A stretch of 64,000 bases of DNA, taken from the NCBI GenBank assembly GCA_028564675.1, contig JAOVVO010000051.1, positions 159,269 through 223,268 on the forward strand, read 5' to 3'. Shown piece after piece: positions 1 through 12,153 of the stretch (the stretch's first letter is position 1; the number at the start of each line of letters is the position of its first letter). Under the pieces are notes generated by a model, which saw nothing but the letters and a program-made list of their open reading frames with translations, was not told the DNA's origin and made no database searches. The stretch comes from Onchocerca lupi. Taxonomy: Eukaryota; Nematoda; Chromadorea; Rhabditida; Onchocercidae. Both the position numbers and the translations under genes were made by a program.

Positions 1-1056
1 TATATGAAGTACATAATTTCAAATCATTTCCATGTGTAATTAGATGATACATCTTCAACATTTCATTTACGTAGAGAAGTCACGTAATCCAGAGAATAGT
101 AGTTAAGCTCAGTAGTTCATTTCAATAATACAATGTACATTATTATCCATGGTTAGTGTTTTCTACAACTCACGCAACAATGTTCTCTAATCTCTGTTTA
201 AGAGTGTAGCAAAGTTCCAAAGAGTGGCACAAAGTGACTTCTAGAACCAGTTTATCATTATAATAATGAACTCAATTAAAAATAGCAATTTTCCTTTTTT
301 GTTGTTTACACAATTCTTAATCATCCCTTTCAGTAAATAAACATTATTACTAACCGGAAATAGAGCAGAAACATCAGAACTGTGCAACTCAAGAACTTTA
401 CGATGAAAAACAATAGCAACAACTAAAATAAAACGTCATGAAGGATTGGTAAAAGATCACCGATGTCGAACTTATTTATTAGTAAGTATAATTTATTTCT
501 TGAGTTCTTCCATTCGTCTCAAAAATATGGACTGCAACTGACAGCACTAATTATTTAAGTTAGCACTATCTAAAAAGCACCTAAGAAATAAATTAGATCA
601 CCAACGAATTGCTATTTAGAATCTAAATTAATATAGAAACTATGAAAAATATTAACAATTATATCAGGAAAAATAAATAAATCCTAAAAGACTTTTCATT
701 AGGATGCGTATTCAAAATAACAGGTAGAGCAATGAAACAAAAGTAAATACAGGGGATTTTTCAGTTGATGCATATATAAGCTAAAAAGAAAAAAAAAAAA
801 TAAACTGGATTGATATATGAATCGTAGAAATAATTGTAATCGTTAAAAAAGCGAAACAAATTAATATCCGGAGCATATCGACTACTTACAATTTGGGAAA
901 TCTCTAGACAAAAAAATTCAATAGTTGCCTTTACTTAAATTGATGGCTGATTTTTTAATCATAATTAACTCATAAAGAAATGACTCATGAGCTTGCATTA
1001 GGGCATCATCATTTAAAAAAAGATTGGAAATTATCATTTTATACAAAATAATCATA
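1..1056. other. Gene-free flank
   Basis: AT-rich sequence downstream of the minus-strand coiled-coil gene. I see no exon with splice sites and no repeat beyond short A-runs. It may contain the 3' UTR of that gene. Confidence 0.5.
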
Positions 1057-2778
1057 TCATGAGGTGCGACACGATTGGTCTTGGATTGCCTTTGATTTTG
1101 GTGACTCTTCAGTAGATATCTTCTTGGTTGTAGCTTCTGCTAACATGCTTTCTTTCTCAAATTTTTGTATCGTCTTTCTTTCTACTAGTTCTGCTTTCTC
1201 TACCAATACATTCTCAATCTCCGCATCCAACTTTGCTATAAATTAGTTATTTCACTATGTCATAATAGTTCGCGAAACTTTGAAATTAATATAAAAAGAT
1301 CTTACACAACATGGAATCCATAACCTTGATTTATTGAAAAGATATAATTTGATTTTAATATTGTTGGATTAATGATATTCATAAAATAAAAATCAGTAAA
1401 AAAAAAATCATAACCAACATTCCAGAAGATTTTCTGTTATATCCGTTACTTTTTGCTCCGGCGAATTCATTTCTGATGCAATATCGAAAGTTGAAGGATT
1501 AATTCTAGGCTGAATTGCGGGTGGTTCAATATAGCCTAATCTCCGATTTATAGCTTCCTCACTTTCACCATGCTAAAAATGATAAATTGTAGTTATAAGA
1601 AAAAGAAAATAAATGAAGACAGTCAAAAAACAAGAGTTCCGATGAGTTATTCGGACACAAATAAGACGACACTGCTATTGAAGCAGGTGGTTTGTTATTC
1701 AGCAAAGTCTTTAGACGAAAATAATACTCATAATTACAAAAAAATGACAGTCATAAAGCATTTATTGTCACCTAATATCAAGATGACAGTTGATGTTTTC
1801 AAAAGTTTGAAAACATTCTGGACAAGTGCTGAAGTCATAACAATTAGATAAAATTATTTCTCAAAAATTGCATGATATTCAAGTGCAAAAACAAAGAGCA
1901 AAGTAAACAAAGGGAAAAAGAGTTTGCATTTTCTTATTACTAAAACAAACCATCTCAGCCTGAAGTTTGGCATTTACACGCAATAATTCAAATATTTGTT
2001 GTTTAAGGTCACCGACTTCGTCATCCGCATCATCACACGCTTTCCCTAACCGTTCATTTTCCTTTTGCAGCAAATTTAATCTGTGTTCTAGTTCTTCAAT
2101 TTTTTTATCTTGTTGATTTGACATTTTTTCTATCTGTAAAAAGTTTTCAAAAAAATTGAAAGTAAATTACAACTTGAAAATGTCATAAGACGATGATCAT
2201 ACACCAGCATTAACTATCAACTTTATTTGATGTGACCGAAAGCAGGAAACGGTTGCGATATATTACCTATATCTGTTCTCCTTAGTCTGAATCAATGTGT
2301 AAAACAGAGTCATAAGATTGCAAATTTTCACCCTTGATGTTGTCAAAACTCGGAGTTAATACTTGAAATTGCTAGTGTCACAGCAATTCTTCCTGAATAG
2401 GAATATATTTACATTACATTACATCCTAAAACATTACCTCTTTAAAATCCGTGTTTTCTCCTGTCAATCTAAAAATCGTATTCCTGAGTCCTGTATTTTC
2501 GTTTTCCAATTTATCCTTTTCCATTATTAGATTTTCAGTAACACGAATTACTCGAGCAAAATTATCACGCTCGAAATCCAAATTCTTATGCAAAGCTTCA
2601 TTTCCGAATCTTATACCATCCTCTACTTTTTGCAATTGTTCAACCATTTTTCTTAGATCCTGCAATTAACTAAATTTGACTTAACAACGAAACAAAAAAG
2701 ATACTTTTTGGTAGAAATAATGGAGATAGAGCGTCATATCATGATTTAAAAAATTACATGAAACAATCTAAGATTTCT

Positions 2779-2822
<44 letters not shown>

Positions 2823-5800
2823 AACCTCCTTCATTTCTTCACCATGTTCGCGCATTTCCTTGAAATTTTCTTTTTCTCTTTCATAATCTCTCAATTGGTT
2901 CTTGACAGAATCCATTAGACTTTTATGTTTAGCTTCTTGATCTTTTATGGTATCATCTGCTTGCAAGTTATTTAATAATGCATTTGAATTTTTTTCAATA
3001 GATTCATGCAACATTTCAATTTTATTACTCATTTTCTGCATTTCTGATTTCAATAATGAGGTCACAGTCAGATGCTGTTCATTCAGACAACAGGTGTATC
3101 CTTGCAATTCATTCGAATCCTTCGACCACTCTTCATTCAGTTTCTTAAATTCGATTATAAACATAATGTCACGATATACCAATAAAATTAAAATATATTC
3201 AACATTTACGTTTCCTGAATATCTGCTATACGGTGCAGTATTTCTAGCATGGCATACTTATTCGATTTTCGACAGATTCCGTTCTGGTAAAATCTGCTGC
3301 AGAATAGAGTGAATCTGCCCATTTTTTTTCTTTTTTGGGAATCCCAGAAAAAACTGTCAAAATTTAAGCAAGATTTACAAGAGCTCTGAAACACAGAAAC
3401 TCCAAATTTAGAACAATGGTGACAATAAGATAAACCTGCAATAAATTTGAGAAATAATTTTTATTGTCACAAAACTGAGCCAGCATCACTTCTTGCAAAC
3501 TATCAAGCCTCGACTTCTCACTCGTAAATAACATTTCCCATTTCTTTTTTTCCTTTGTCGCTTCTTCCATCAGTGCTTCTAGCTGAAACTGATCCAAATA
3601 AAAAATGGAATGCTTTTTTTAGAATCAAGTCTTGATTTTTCTATACATATACATACTATAAAATACCTGTTTGAACTCATTTCTGGCCAATTTTTCGTGC
3701 TGAGCTACCGTTTCGATCAATATCTCAAATTGAGGAATATCTTGACAAATAATGTTTATAGCTTTTTCGAAATACATTACAGAAATTTCTACATCGCCTG
3801 CTTCCCATTCTTTAGCGAATACATCATTTTTCACATCACTCCTAATTTTCTCCAGTAGGGAGGTCATTTTTTCAAACAATGATTTTTGTTTCACGGTTTC
3901 ATCTTTTTTTACATGAAGAGCCTCATCAATTTTATTTCCCAGTTCTGCAACCTTCGCTTCCAATAGGGAAAGAATTAAAACATGATTGCTTTCATCTGAC
4001 ATCGTTTGATCACTCTCTCCATTTTCCAAATCAATTACGGTCTCTCGAAATTTTAATGAGAGCTGATTTTTCTCTTCCGTAATTTTTCGCAATTTGTTTT
4101 CAAGTTCCTTTATTCTCTCTTGAGCTTTTCGATGTAAAGAATGTGCTGTATCGAGCTGTCGCTCCATAGTTTTAATCCGCACTTCCATTTGACATCCCTT
4201 AACGCAAAATGTAAAGTGTTGAAATAATTAAGATTAAAGAAGATTAGTTCCAATAGAATTAATCTTCCTCAGAATTAATCTTCTTTAACATAGAATTAAT
4301 TTAAAAGATAAATTCTTAGTGTCAGTTGCATCTGGAAAACGAATCAGAAGAAATTTATAACAGTTTAATTAATTTTGATCCCAACTAAAGCTGTATCAAT
4401 TCAACCTCAACTTGTGGAATGTTTTCCTCGGACGATTGTTTTGGCTTCGTTTGTTTCAATTCATCTATGAGATCTTCCGCTTCGTACAACTATAAAACAT
4501 ATTTGATATACATTAATTCACAATCCCATGCTAAATAATGTAAGACATTTTTTTGGAAATAAAAAAATTTCTTTTCAAGAAATCAGCGTGAATTACTCTA
4601 AATAACTAGAAAAAAAAAAAATGTGCCGGGAAGTTTTACTTTTCTTCGCAGTATACTCATTTCTTCTGATTTTTTTTCCATTTCATTTTTGAAGAAAAAT
4701 TTATAATCCTCGGCATCCTTCTCGACAATTTCTTTTTGTTTGCTTAGTTGATCCTGCAAAAAAATTCCAATCACAATAATAACATAATTCCGCCAATTTA
4801 AAAGCAGCAACAGTTCTAGAAAACAACTATGTCAAAAACTAATGCTTACATTTGCTTGAGTTAAATCCCTTAACTCCGATGATAATGTCACAATTTTTGC
4901 TTGTTTTTCTCTGAGTAAATTTTCCAGTTCGACCACAAAAGCCATATTTCCTTCTGCAGCCGAATTTTCAATAATAGCTGTCAATGCTGCAAACTTATCC
5001 GAAAAAAGTCCCAGTTCGATACGCATAGCGTAACAATTCTCGCAGAACACTGATGTGTCGCAGTAAGCCTCATTAATGAGAAATGAATAATTTTGTGCTC
5101 GTTCTTCAGCGTAGCTCGCCAGTTCTCGCGGTGAAGATAGATTATCCAACTTTAAATTCCTAGTTGTAAGAACCTTATTTTTACGTGCAGACAGCGTTAG
5201 ATTTTCTGGCATATCTGGAAGTGTCATTATTTCATCGATTTGTTTTGCGAGACATTTCGGTGCAATTAAAGATTCCGCATTTTCGACTTGCAGAAACGGA
5301 GAACTTGATACTTCAGTAAATGAAGTCTTGACGATATTTTTCATCCCTAAAGTATCATATAAAATTTCAGAGCAAGAAGTGGCTTCAGTCACTCCAGCAG
5401 CCAATTCTGAACCCGGTACAGACAGATCTACTTCGACAGAAATCTCAGAATTCTTTTCAGCGGCTCTTTCTCGCGAATTCGATGAAACATCCATGTTCAG
5501 CTCTTCAGGATTTTCGCTCTGTCCAACTACCGCAACATTCTAAAGAATACAACTATTATATCATAAAATTATAGACATAACTTCTAAAAATTATAATTGA
5601 GATCATGTGAGTAAGATGACAAGAACTCATATTAAATTCCATAATTAATCTTAACAAAGTAATTTCAATTTACGTCAATAACATCCAAATGTTCAGCTTC
5701 TGATTTTAATGAGCCGACAGAATAAGTCGAAGTGGATTTCAAATATGTTTTTATTGCTGATTTCATATCGTTCGACATTCCAGGACTCTATAATACATTT

Positions 5801-7402
5801 TACAAAGATAAAAAAAACAGATATTTGCAGCAAAAAATATCATTATATAAAAAATTACTTATTTACAAGCACTAAATGAAAATTGGGAAAACTCTCTTCA
5901 AACAAGAAAATTTTTGAGAGAGATCTAGGTGGAATTTACAATGAAGATGTTTAGCAAATGAACAGGAATTGAATTCGAGTTATGAGTAGTTGAAAAACTT
6001 ATAAATTTAAAACATAGAATGTAGTAATATTCCTCACCAGTACATCAGCTACTGATGATGATGTCACATCAGTAATGTTTACAACATCATCGCGCTCTGA
6101 TACAATGCTTTTTTCAGCTGTTGCTTCTTTCTAAATATCCATTTTCAGTTATAAAATGGAAATCGATCGAAATAATAAGATATCCATGTTTATGAGAAAA
6201 TAAGCAAAACTACTTCATCTCGAAGTAAAGTAATATGATACACAGTTTCAAGCATATTTTTGGATTGCTGTAAATCACTGTGGTAAAAAATGCAAATAGA
6301 ATAGAAAAAATCACTAAAAAATTAAGCAAGTTGGCTTCCAAAATCAGCTAAAAAAAATAGCATCAAAAAAAAAAAAAAAGAGAACCACGATTTTTTCTGA
6401 TTGCAAGGTCTCTTCTATCGAAGACTGTTCAATATTTGGATCTGAATAATTTATCACTGCTGGAGTTCTACATCGCTGTAATGTGCATTTAAATAAACGC
6501 TAAATTTTAGAGTACAAACTAGAAAACTGAAACATGATATCATTACAAGATTTTATAGCAAACCTCGACAGAACACTGCTCCAAAAATGTGGCATCAATA
6601 TTGGGGTCCACTTGATTAATATTTGCAAGCTTCGGTCCTAAGGGGGTTTTCGACAAACGAAACTATAAAAACGGTAAATGATGAAAAGTAATGAAAAACT
6701 GGCTGAATGACAAGAAATTTCACGTTAATCTCTCTCCCAATAAAAATCCATTGTCTCATCAAAGAATACTAGAACTAAAAATATTAATACATAGAAGTAA
6801 ATAATTGATAGTCATTGCAGATTATACATAATTTGACATTTCAACGGCAATGAAATGAACAAACCAATTTTGCGGATTGCGGACGGACAGATGGAGACAT
6901 TACTGCCAATGGACTGTCAACGCTCTGCCTCTTCTAAAATGATATTGGATTCTTTTTTTGCATCTATTTATTCAGATTTATTGACATTAGTTTATCCACT
7001 GAATCCGACTATTAAAAAATAATCCAGTTCGTTAACGCTAAACTTTTTCACTCATTTCAGTATCTTTTTAAATTCTTTACAAACTAGATAGGGATTGATA
7101 AGAAGAAAAGAAGTAGAGATATCCAAAATCGAGATTATTCAAGTCAAACAATCCAGCAGAATTCTGTCTTTAACAGAAATGAACTGTGTCTTTATAATCA
7201 AATTAGAAATTTTAATGATGAGAGATAACTGAACTCAGCAGTAGATACTTGGCAATTATTTTTCACTGATCTATCGAGTTACAAAGTTTTTAAGAGTTTC
7301 GGTTCCAATGCGAAAGATTTTGAGTAAATTCCACCTATTATTTAGAAGTTAACTTACAATACGATTCTTCCTATTGTCCTTTTGATCACTAGATGACAAC
7401 AT
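1057..7402 (-). CDS. Large coiled-coil protein (about 1,060 aa), unrecognised
   Basis: Seventeen exons on the minus strand: 7402-7358, 6933-6865, 6662-6564, 6475-6389, 6130-6038, 5787-5674, 5539-4850, 4753-4640, 4489-4406, 4197-3667, 3582-3436, 3314-3261, 3143-2826, 2659-2438, 2133-1951, 1572-1419, 1235-1057. All joins keep phase. The first ~170 residues look disordered and carry Ser/Thr-Pro sites (DSPL, MSPS, KTPLGP, RTPAV, SPGM). A 230-residue exon follows, with a Cys-rich patch (CDTSVFCENC) and a helical end. The rest, over 600 residues, is charged heptad-like coiled coil. The tail carries one more SP site (EESPKSK). I do not recognise the family. Mitotic or centrosomal scaffolds are a possible comparison, by inference only. 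The donor after the 3314-3261 exon reads taagtat with no GT, so one base may be missing there. Confidence 0.75.
2780..2820. repeat. Poly(A) tract, 41 nt
   Basis: Uninterrupted A run inside an intron of the coiled-coil gene, six bases beyond a donor site. On the coding strand it is poly(T). Assembled length of such runs is often unreliable. Confidence 0.9.
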
Positions 7403-7417
7403 TTTGTTGCAAACCAG

Positions 7418-7426
7418 CTAAAAGTT
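7418..7426 (-). promoter_or_regulatory. Likely trans-splice acceptor, coiled-coil gene
   Basis: The minus strand reads aacttttag, then 15 nt, then the ATG at 7402. No upstream coding exon joins here, so a spliced leader is the simplest reading. Confidence 0.5.
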
Positions 7427-8454
7427 TGTGAATTTTACCATAAAATATGAATTTATAATAGAAAAATGAGCATCTCGAACATTGGAAACACGAAATTATA
7501 TATGACACCAGTTAACCATTCGATTTTTTTACAAAAATATATTTAGATACAAATTCCTTAAAATTGCAGATCTTTGTTTCCAATAGAGAAATCATAATTT
7601 GAATTCAGCAATTTATCATCCTACTAATAGATGAAAAGTCATCTAGACCGCCCAATAGTATTATAGTAGTTTTTTTTTTCCTAATTTCGTCACTGTTCAG
7701 CAATTTTCGTGTACATCCACTGATATCGATATTTCTATCTAACGAAATTCCGAAATTGAAACTTTTTCGTGACCTCTTGACAGTTCAGTCTAAGGAATAT
7801 AAATCGACAAAGATGTTTAGTAAAGTGGGATATACTTTGAGCGATCAGATGGTAACTATAGACTTCTCAGATTCCACTTCATATCTCCATCGATAAATAG
7901 CGACACGTAAATCAAAGAATTCCAACTTCCGTGAGAAAATTACATCCACCAAATTTCCAAACAGACTTGTCCCATGAAATCCCCGGCAGGTACGCTACGA
8001 AACCTCAGACTACCATCAACAACAAACGGTCGCCTCATTTTCCAACCGATTTTCAAAACCAAATCTCCCGCTAAAATATATTTTCCAAACTGTCTACCTA
8101 CTTCTCCTTCTCTTTCTTTCATGCTCATTTATAACAATTACTCTCCTTTCCTGTTTCTCCGAAAGTACCACTGTGTTTTCAGCGAGTTTGCATTTTTTGG
8201 CTACTCTTCTCGGAGCCTCTTAGTAAAAGGCTCTAGTGGCGAGATTGGCCAACTGAGATTATTGGGATTATTTGGCTGGGATTGTTCAGGCTTGCTGATG
8301 CAGACGTCTTATGCCCTTCATTTGTTTATACTTGATTATATATACTTGTTTTTGCTATTTTATTTTACATAAATCTTGCTACATAACATCGTGTCGTCCG
8401 TAAACGAGACATTGTTACCGTAAGGCTTCGTAATGTTAGTATATTTAGATACGT
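7427..8454. other. Divergent intergenic region
   Basis: About 1 kb between the minus-strand coiled-coil gene and plus-strand Maf1; it must hold both promoters. A short inverted repeat (gagcct/aggctc) lies near 8,214-8,234. The reading frames on both strands at 7,940-8,370 show no splice logic or protein-like composition. Confidence 0.5.
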
Positions 8455-8461
8455 ATTTTAG
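8455..8461 (+). promoter_or_regulatory. Likely trans-splice acceptor, Maf1
   Basis: The sequence attttag ends at 8461, 16 nt before the Maf1 ATG, with no coding exon upstream. Confidence 0.45.
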
Positions 8462-8477
8462 TGTCAAGAATACTGCG

Positions 8478-10260
8478 ATGAAGCTGTTAGAAAACGTAGA
8501 GCTTGAACAATTATCGTACACGTTTGGAGAGAATGCAAAGGACTGTTGCATTGATGTGAGGTTTGTCTTTAATAATATTTATGAAAAACTTGGTTGAGTT
8601 GACAAAGACCACTGTTCTTTTCCTTCTTCCAAAAGAAAGGATTTCTTTGTAATGAGATGTGGTATATCTCTCTTTCAAATGTTAGTGCTATTATTCTTTA
8701 TCCCATTTTTATAGTTTATAAAAAACCAACTTTTAGCAAAGTTACTTTGCATTATTCCCATTAGGAAAGCTCAAATCAATCTTTTTGTTTGATATTGCAT
8801 GCATTATTACTGGATAAAAGAATACTTATCGAATTCCTCGTATATCTCAACTTTACTTCTAATAGAATGATGTAGTTGAGGTGTTTATTTTTTCTGATTG
8901 TATACAATGCGTTTTTGGTAGGCTGGAAGCATATTCTTGCAAAATGATAACATCCGACAAGAAACAGTGGAAGAAAAGTCAGCAAAGTAGCAGTAATGCT
9001 CCGCAACCGCTCTCACCACCAGAGAAATTGCCCTGGCTTGTATCTAATTCATCATGGACACAGATCCCGCGTTTACGTCATCTTTCAGAACCTGGTTGTT
9101 CGAATTTAAATAATAGTGCCGAAGAAGTAAGTAATTTATTAAAAACTGCAATTTTTCGCACTAAATGTTCCTTGAAGCTCCTTTCGCTAAGGTCATATAT
9201 AGATTACCACTTTATTTTTAAATTTGGTTTTTATTATTATAATCTTCAGAGTGACTTGGTATATACAGATGCGATTTCCTCTCGAACTCTTTTTGAATTG
9301 AGATCTGTTATGAATGCATCATTTCAAGATTATGATTTCTCGTCTACAAAGAGCGAAGCATTCTCTCTTATTCATGATTTTGAAGTTAGTTTTTACACAA
9401 TTCTTTGGTAATCATATTTCATCCTGGAAACTATGGAAATGAAATTCTTTTAAAATACAAATAATATTAATTGCTAGCATTTCATCTCTTTGTTGGGCCT
9501 GAAAAATAATTCGCAATCTCAGTTCTCTTTAGAAGGAAAACAGTGATAAGCAGTGTTTTATATATTTTTAATTCGCTATTAATAATATTTTCTCAGAAAC
9601 TTTCTAAGTCAAGTTGAAATTGTGGTTGTATACGGAATTATCTTTACAGACATTAGTCGGTTTGGTTGATTCAAAACTTTCTGCTACGGTGGCAAATTAT
9701 TATGAGATCAAAAGAGTATTATGGGAAAGAGTTGATCAAATCATCAAAATTAGTGATTGTAAATTGTACAGGTATTTCTTATGAAATATATGGTGTAAAG
9801 TCACTGATATCTATTGCATGGACTAGACGGAAAATGGTAAGATTGGCCTTTTTAGGAAGTCATAGACAAGTGTATCCAGATGTGTAAATGTTACCAACTG
9901 GAACACATGCTTCTTCGAAGCCTTGATTATTTTGATAAAGTGACATAAATAGATTTTTGCTGCTTTTTAATCGGAAGATTTTAATGAATTCCATAAATAT
10001 CTTTACCGAAAAAACATCTTTTTAATTGCGTCTTTTGCATTAGATTGATATAGTACCATAAAGATATAATAAAGGGTTCTTATAGTTATCGAACAGGATA
10101 TACCGGCGATCCGTACTGTGAAGACTTAGTGATGTGGTCATTTGCATATTTCTTTCACAATAAATCTCTAAAACGTATTCTCTTTATGTCATGCCGTGCA
10201 TTCCGAGTTGATACTGCTCAGAATCGATCAGCCGAAGAGTTATGGGGTGTAGATGTATAA
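8478..10260 (+). CDS. maf1: Maf1, repressor of RNA polymerase III
   Basis: Five exons (8478-8560, 8922-9126, 9250-9384, 9650-9771, 10086-10260) encode 239 aa, close to the metazoan family length. The start MKLLENVELEQL matches the conserved Maf1 N-terminus. Box A continues as RLEAYSCKM across intron 1. The middle block has SRTLFELRSVMNASFQDYD, and the C-terminal box reads LVMWSFAYFFHNKSLKRI. Maf1 binds RNA polymerase III and blocks tRNA and 5S transcription under stress, controlled by TOR-dependent phosphorylation; this is family knowledge. All five exons join in phase. An acceptor 16 nt before the ATG suggests a trans-spliced mRNA. The gene is followed on the same strand by archease and DDX18. 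Confidence 0.95.
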
Positions 10261-11056
10261 TGATTCTAGTCTTTACCTTTAAATGATGCTGAAATATGGT
10301 CTGCATATTTTGTAGTTTAATATGATCTACTTCCTCACAGTTGCTTCTTTTGTCTTTCATTTTCATTTTAGTAATTTTGATAATCATTTGTTTGATAATA
10401 GCTTCAAAAGCCATATACCCAAATGAAGCACCATTATTCCGTTTATATCAAGCTCATTTTAGAATTTTCAGTTCCTCGTTTTTTACCTCTTGTGCTTCTT
10501 TTTTCATCCAGACATTTAATTGTTTTTCTTTTACCAATTTTTATTCTTTTTATATGATTCCAACAGTTAGGAAATTCAATTTTAATATCTTTTTTCACAA
10601 AGAGTGGATGTTGCATATTGTTTCATTTTTTGTCTAACATCTCAATTTACCTTTTCTCGATATTTATGAAATCCCGTGAATATCATTGATTACCGTCTTA
10701 CACTGCTATTATTATGACGCATTTGTCTATTGTACATAGCCATGTTTAATGTACAAATCATTTGCTATTATCCGTTATTGTAAAAACTTTTTATTTTCAT
10801 CAGTATTTTTGCATATAAATATTTTTCGCTAGAAATGAATTTTTATGTTTAAGGTTAGGCCTTTTATTTTTCGTGATTTTGTTTCGATTGAACTATTAGA
10901 AGAGTTGAGGTGAATTAGTTTAAAATCAAAATAATTTTTCGTGATTAATAAGTCAGCTAGTAAGAGCATTTCGTAGTAATTTATCGAAGTATTTAAGATT
11001 TTGAATGCAGTCGGAAGCAGTATAACTAAGTAGATTTTTATTTTCCGATTTGTCAA
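10261..11056. other. Intergenic, Maf1 to archease
   Basis: About 0.8 kb holding the Maf1 3' end and the archease leader. The open frames on either strand here are low-complexity and lack splice sites. No strong TTTCAG-type acceptor lies just before the archease ATG; the nearest is ctaagtag about 25 nt upstream. Confidence 0.5.
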
Positions 11057-11506
11057 ATGACGGATACACCAGTAACGGCAGCAGTTAAATATGAATATCT
11101 TGACCACACTGCGGATATTCAGCTACATGGTTGGGGCAATACTTTGGAAGAAGCTATGGAGCAGACATTAATCTCGATGTATGGCTATATGACTGAGATT
11201 TCAATGGTGTCCGCAGAATATTCATTTGATTTATTTGCCAACGGTATTGATATGGTCTCATTAATGGCTCGATTGTTGGATGAAGCACTCTTTGCTTTCT
11301 CAACAGAACCATTTTTCATTGGTAGAGTTGCAAAAGTGATTAAACTCGATCGTGAAAAGTTCGAAGTGCAGGTACGATGCTGGGGTGAGTCATTCGATCT
11401 CAGTAGGCATCCGCAAGGAACCGAAATTAAAGCAATCACTTATTCCAATATGCAAGTTAACGAATCTCCAGATAAGGTTGATATCTACGTTATTGTCGAT
11501 ATATGA
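11057..11506 (+). CDS. Archease, tRNA-ligase (RTCB) cofactor
   Basis: A single uninterrupted frame of 149 aa, the usual archease length. The signature YLDHTADIQLHGWG sits at residues 14-27; its acidic residues bind metal in characterised archeases. The next helices read EEAMEQTLISMYGYM and MARLLDEALFAF, and the chain ends VDIYVIVDI, the family's terminal strand. Archease (ZBTB8OS in vertebrates) helps RTCB turn over during tRNA-exon ligation and, in animals, XBP1 mRNA splicing. It is intronless, unlike its neighbours, and lies between Maf1 and DDX18 on the same strand. Confidence 0.95.
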   Translation: MTDTPVTAAVKYEYLDHTADIQLHGWGNTLEEAMEQTLISMYGYMTEISMVSAEYSFDLFANGIDMVSLMARLLDEALFAFSTEPFFIGRVAKVIKLDREKFEVQVRCWGESFDLSRHPQGTEIKAITYSNMQVNESPDKVDIYVIVDI

Positions 11507-12138
11507 TTCTTTATTTCGTAATATCTTTCAATTTCTAATGAAGTTTTTAATAAAAATTCCTTCCAATTTTTTCAGTTTTCAATAGAACTTGCACAAATAG
11601 AAGACTAATCTGGCGGTTTCTCCAACTTCTTAAACTTCTATTTTATCTAAAAAATGCATTTCAATTTTAGACATTTCAGTTTTCTGCCGTGAAGTCTTCT
11701 ATTTTTTAATAAAATCAGAAAAAAAAAAATTTCTTCAAAAGCCGAAGTTCGGTGAAGAATACTGCTTTGTAATAAGAAAGTTCATTGTATTTTTCATTAT
11801 TGATTATTAGTATTTTCCCACTAAGAATTTAAAAGGAATTGCGGGTTGATCTTCATTTTGTTGCACTAAAATGTGTATCAAGTTTTTTTTGTCAATAATT
11901 ATTAACTGATTTTGATTTGATAGTTGCTTCATTTTCTCGTAAAATTGACATTATGTACCGGATAAGTTGAAATATATTACCTTGATTTACGCACTTTTGA
12001 ATATTCCAATCAAAGGTGATTTTTTTGTTCGAATATCTATTTCATCATTTTGTTTGAATGTGTCTGTCGTTTTATTACTTTTTTCGCGTTATTTGCGTCA
12101 CATTATTCATTTGTTTTACATGTATACATTCCAATAAA
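11507..12138. other. Intergenic, archease to DDX18
   Basis: About 0.63 kb of T-rich sequence. Contains the archease 3' end and the upstream side of the DDX18 acceptor. No exon seen. Confidence 0.5.
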
Positions 12139-12145
12139 CTTTCAG
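12139..12145 (+). promoter_or_regulatory. Likely trans-splice acceptor, DDX18
   Basis: The sequence actttcag ends at 12145, 8 nt before the ATG at 12154, with no upstream coding exon in phase. An alternative is a cis intron from an untranslated exon. Confidence 0.55.
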
Positions 12146-12153
12146 GAAGAAAT

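Noticed and set aside
3208..3386. Exon reading SSCKSCLNFDSFF to KYAMLEILHRIADIQET in the coiled-coil gene
   Set aside because: It ends in phase 2 and meets an immediate stop in the next exon. The alternative 3314-3261 exon fits both phases and has cleaner coiled-coil sequence.
7940..8372. Overlapping long frames on both strands between the coiled-coil gene and Maf1
   Set aside because: No splice sites, no recognisable motif, biased composition; more likely a promoter region.
10068..10075. AATAAA as a Maf1 polyadenylation signal
   Set aside because: It lies in the last intron, before the exon that encodes the conserved LVMWSFAYFFHN box.
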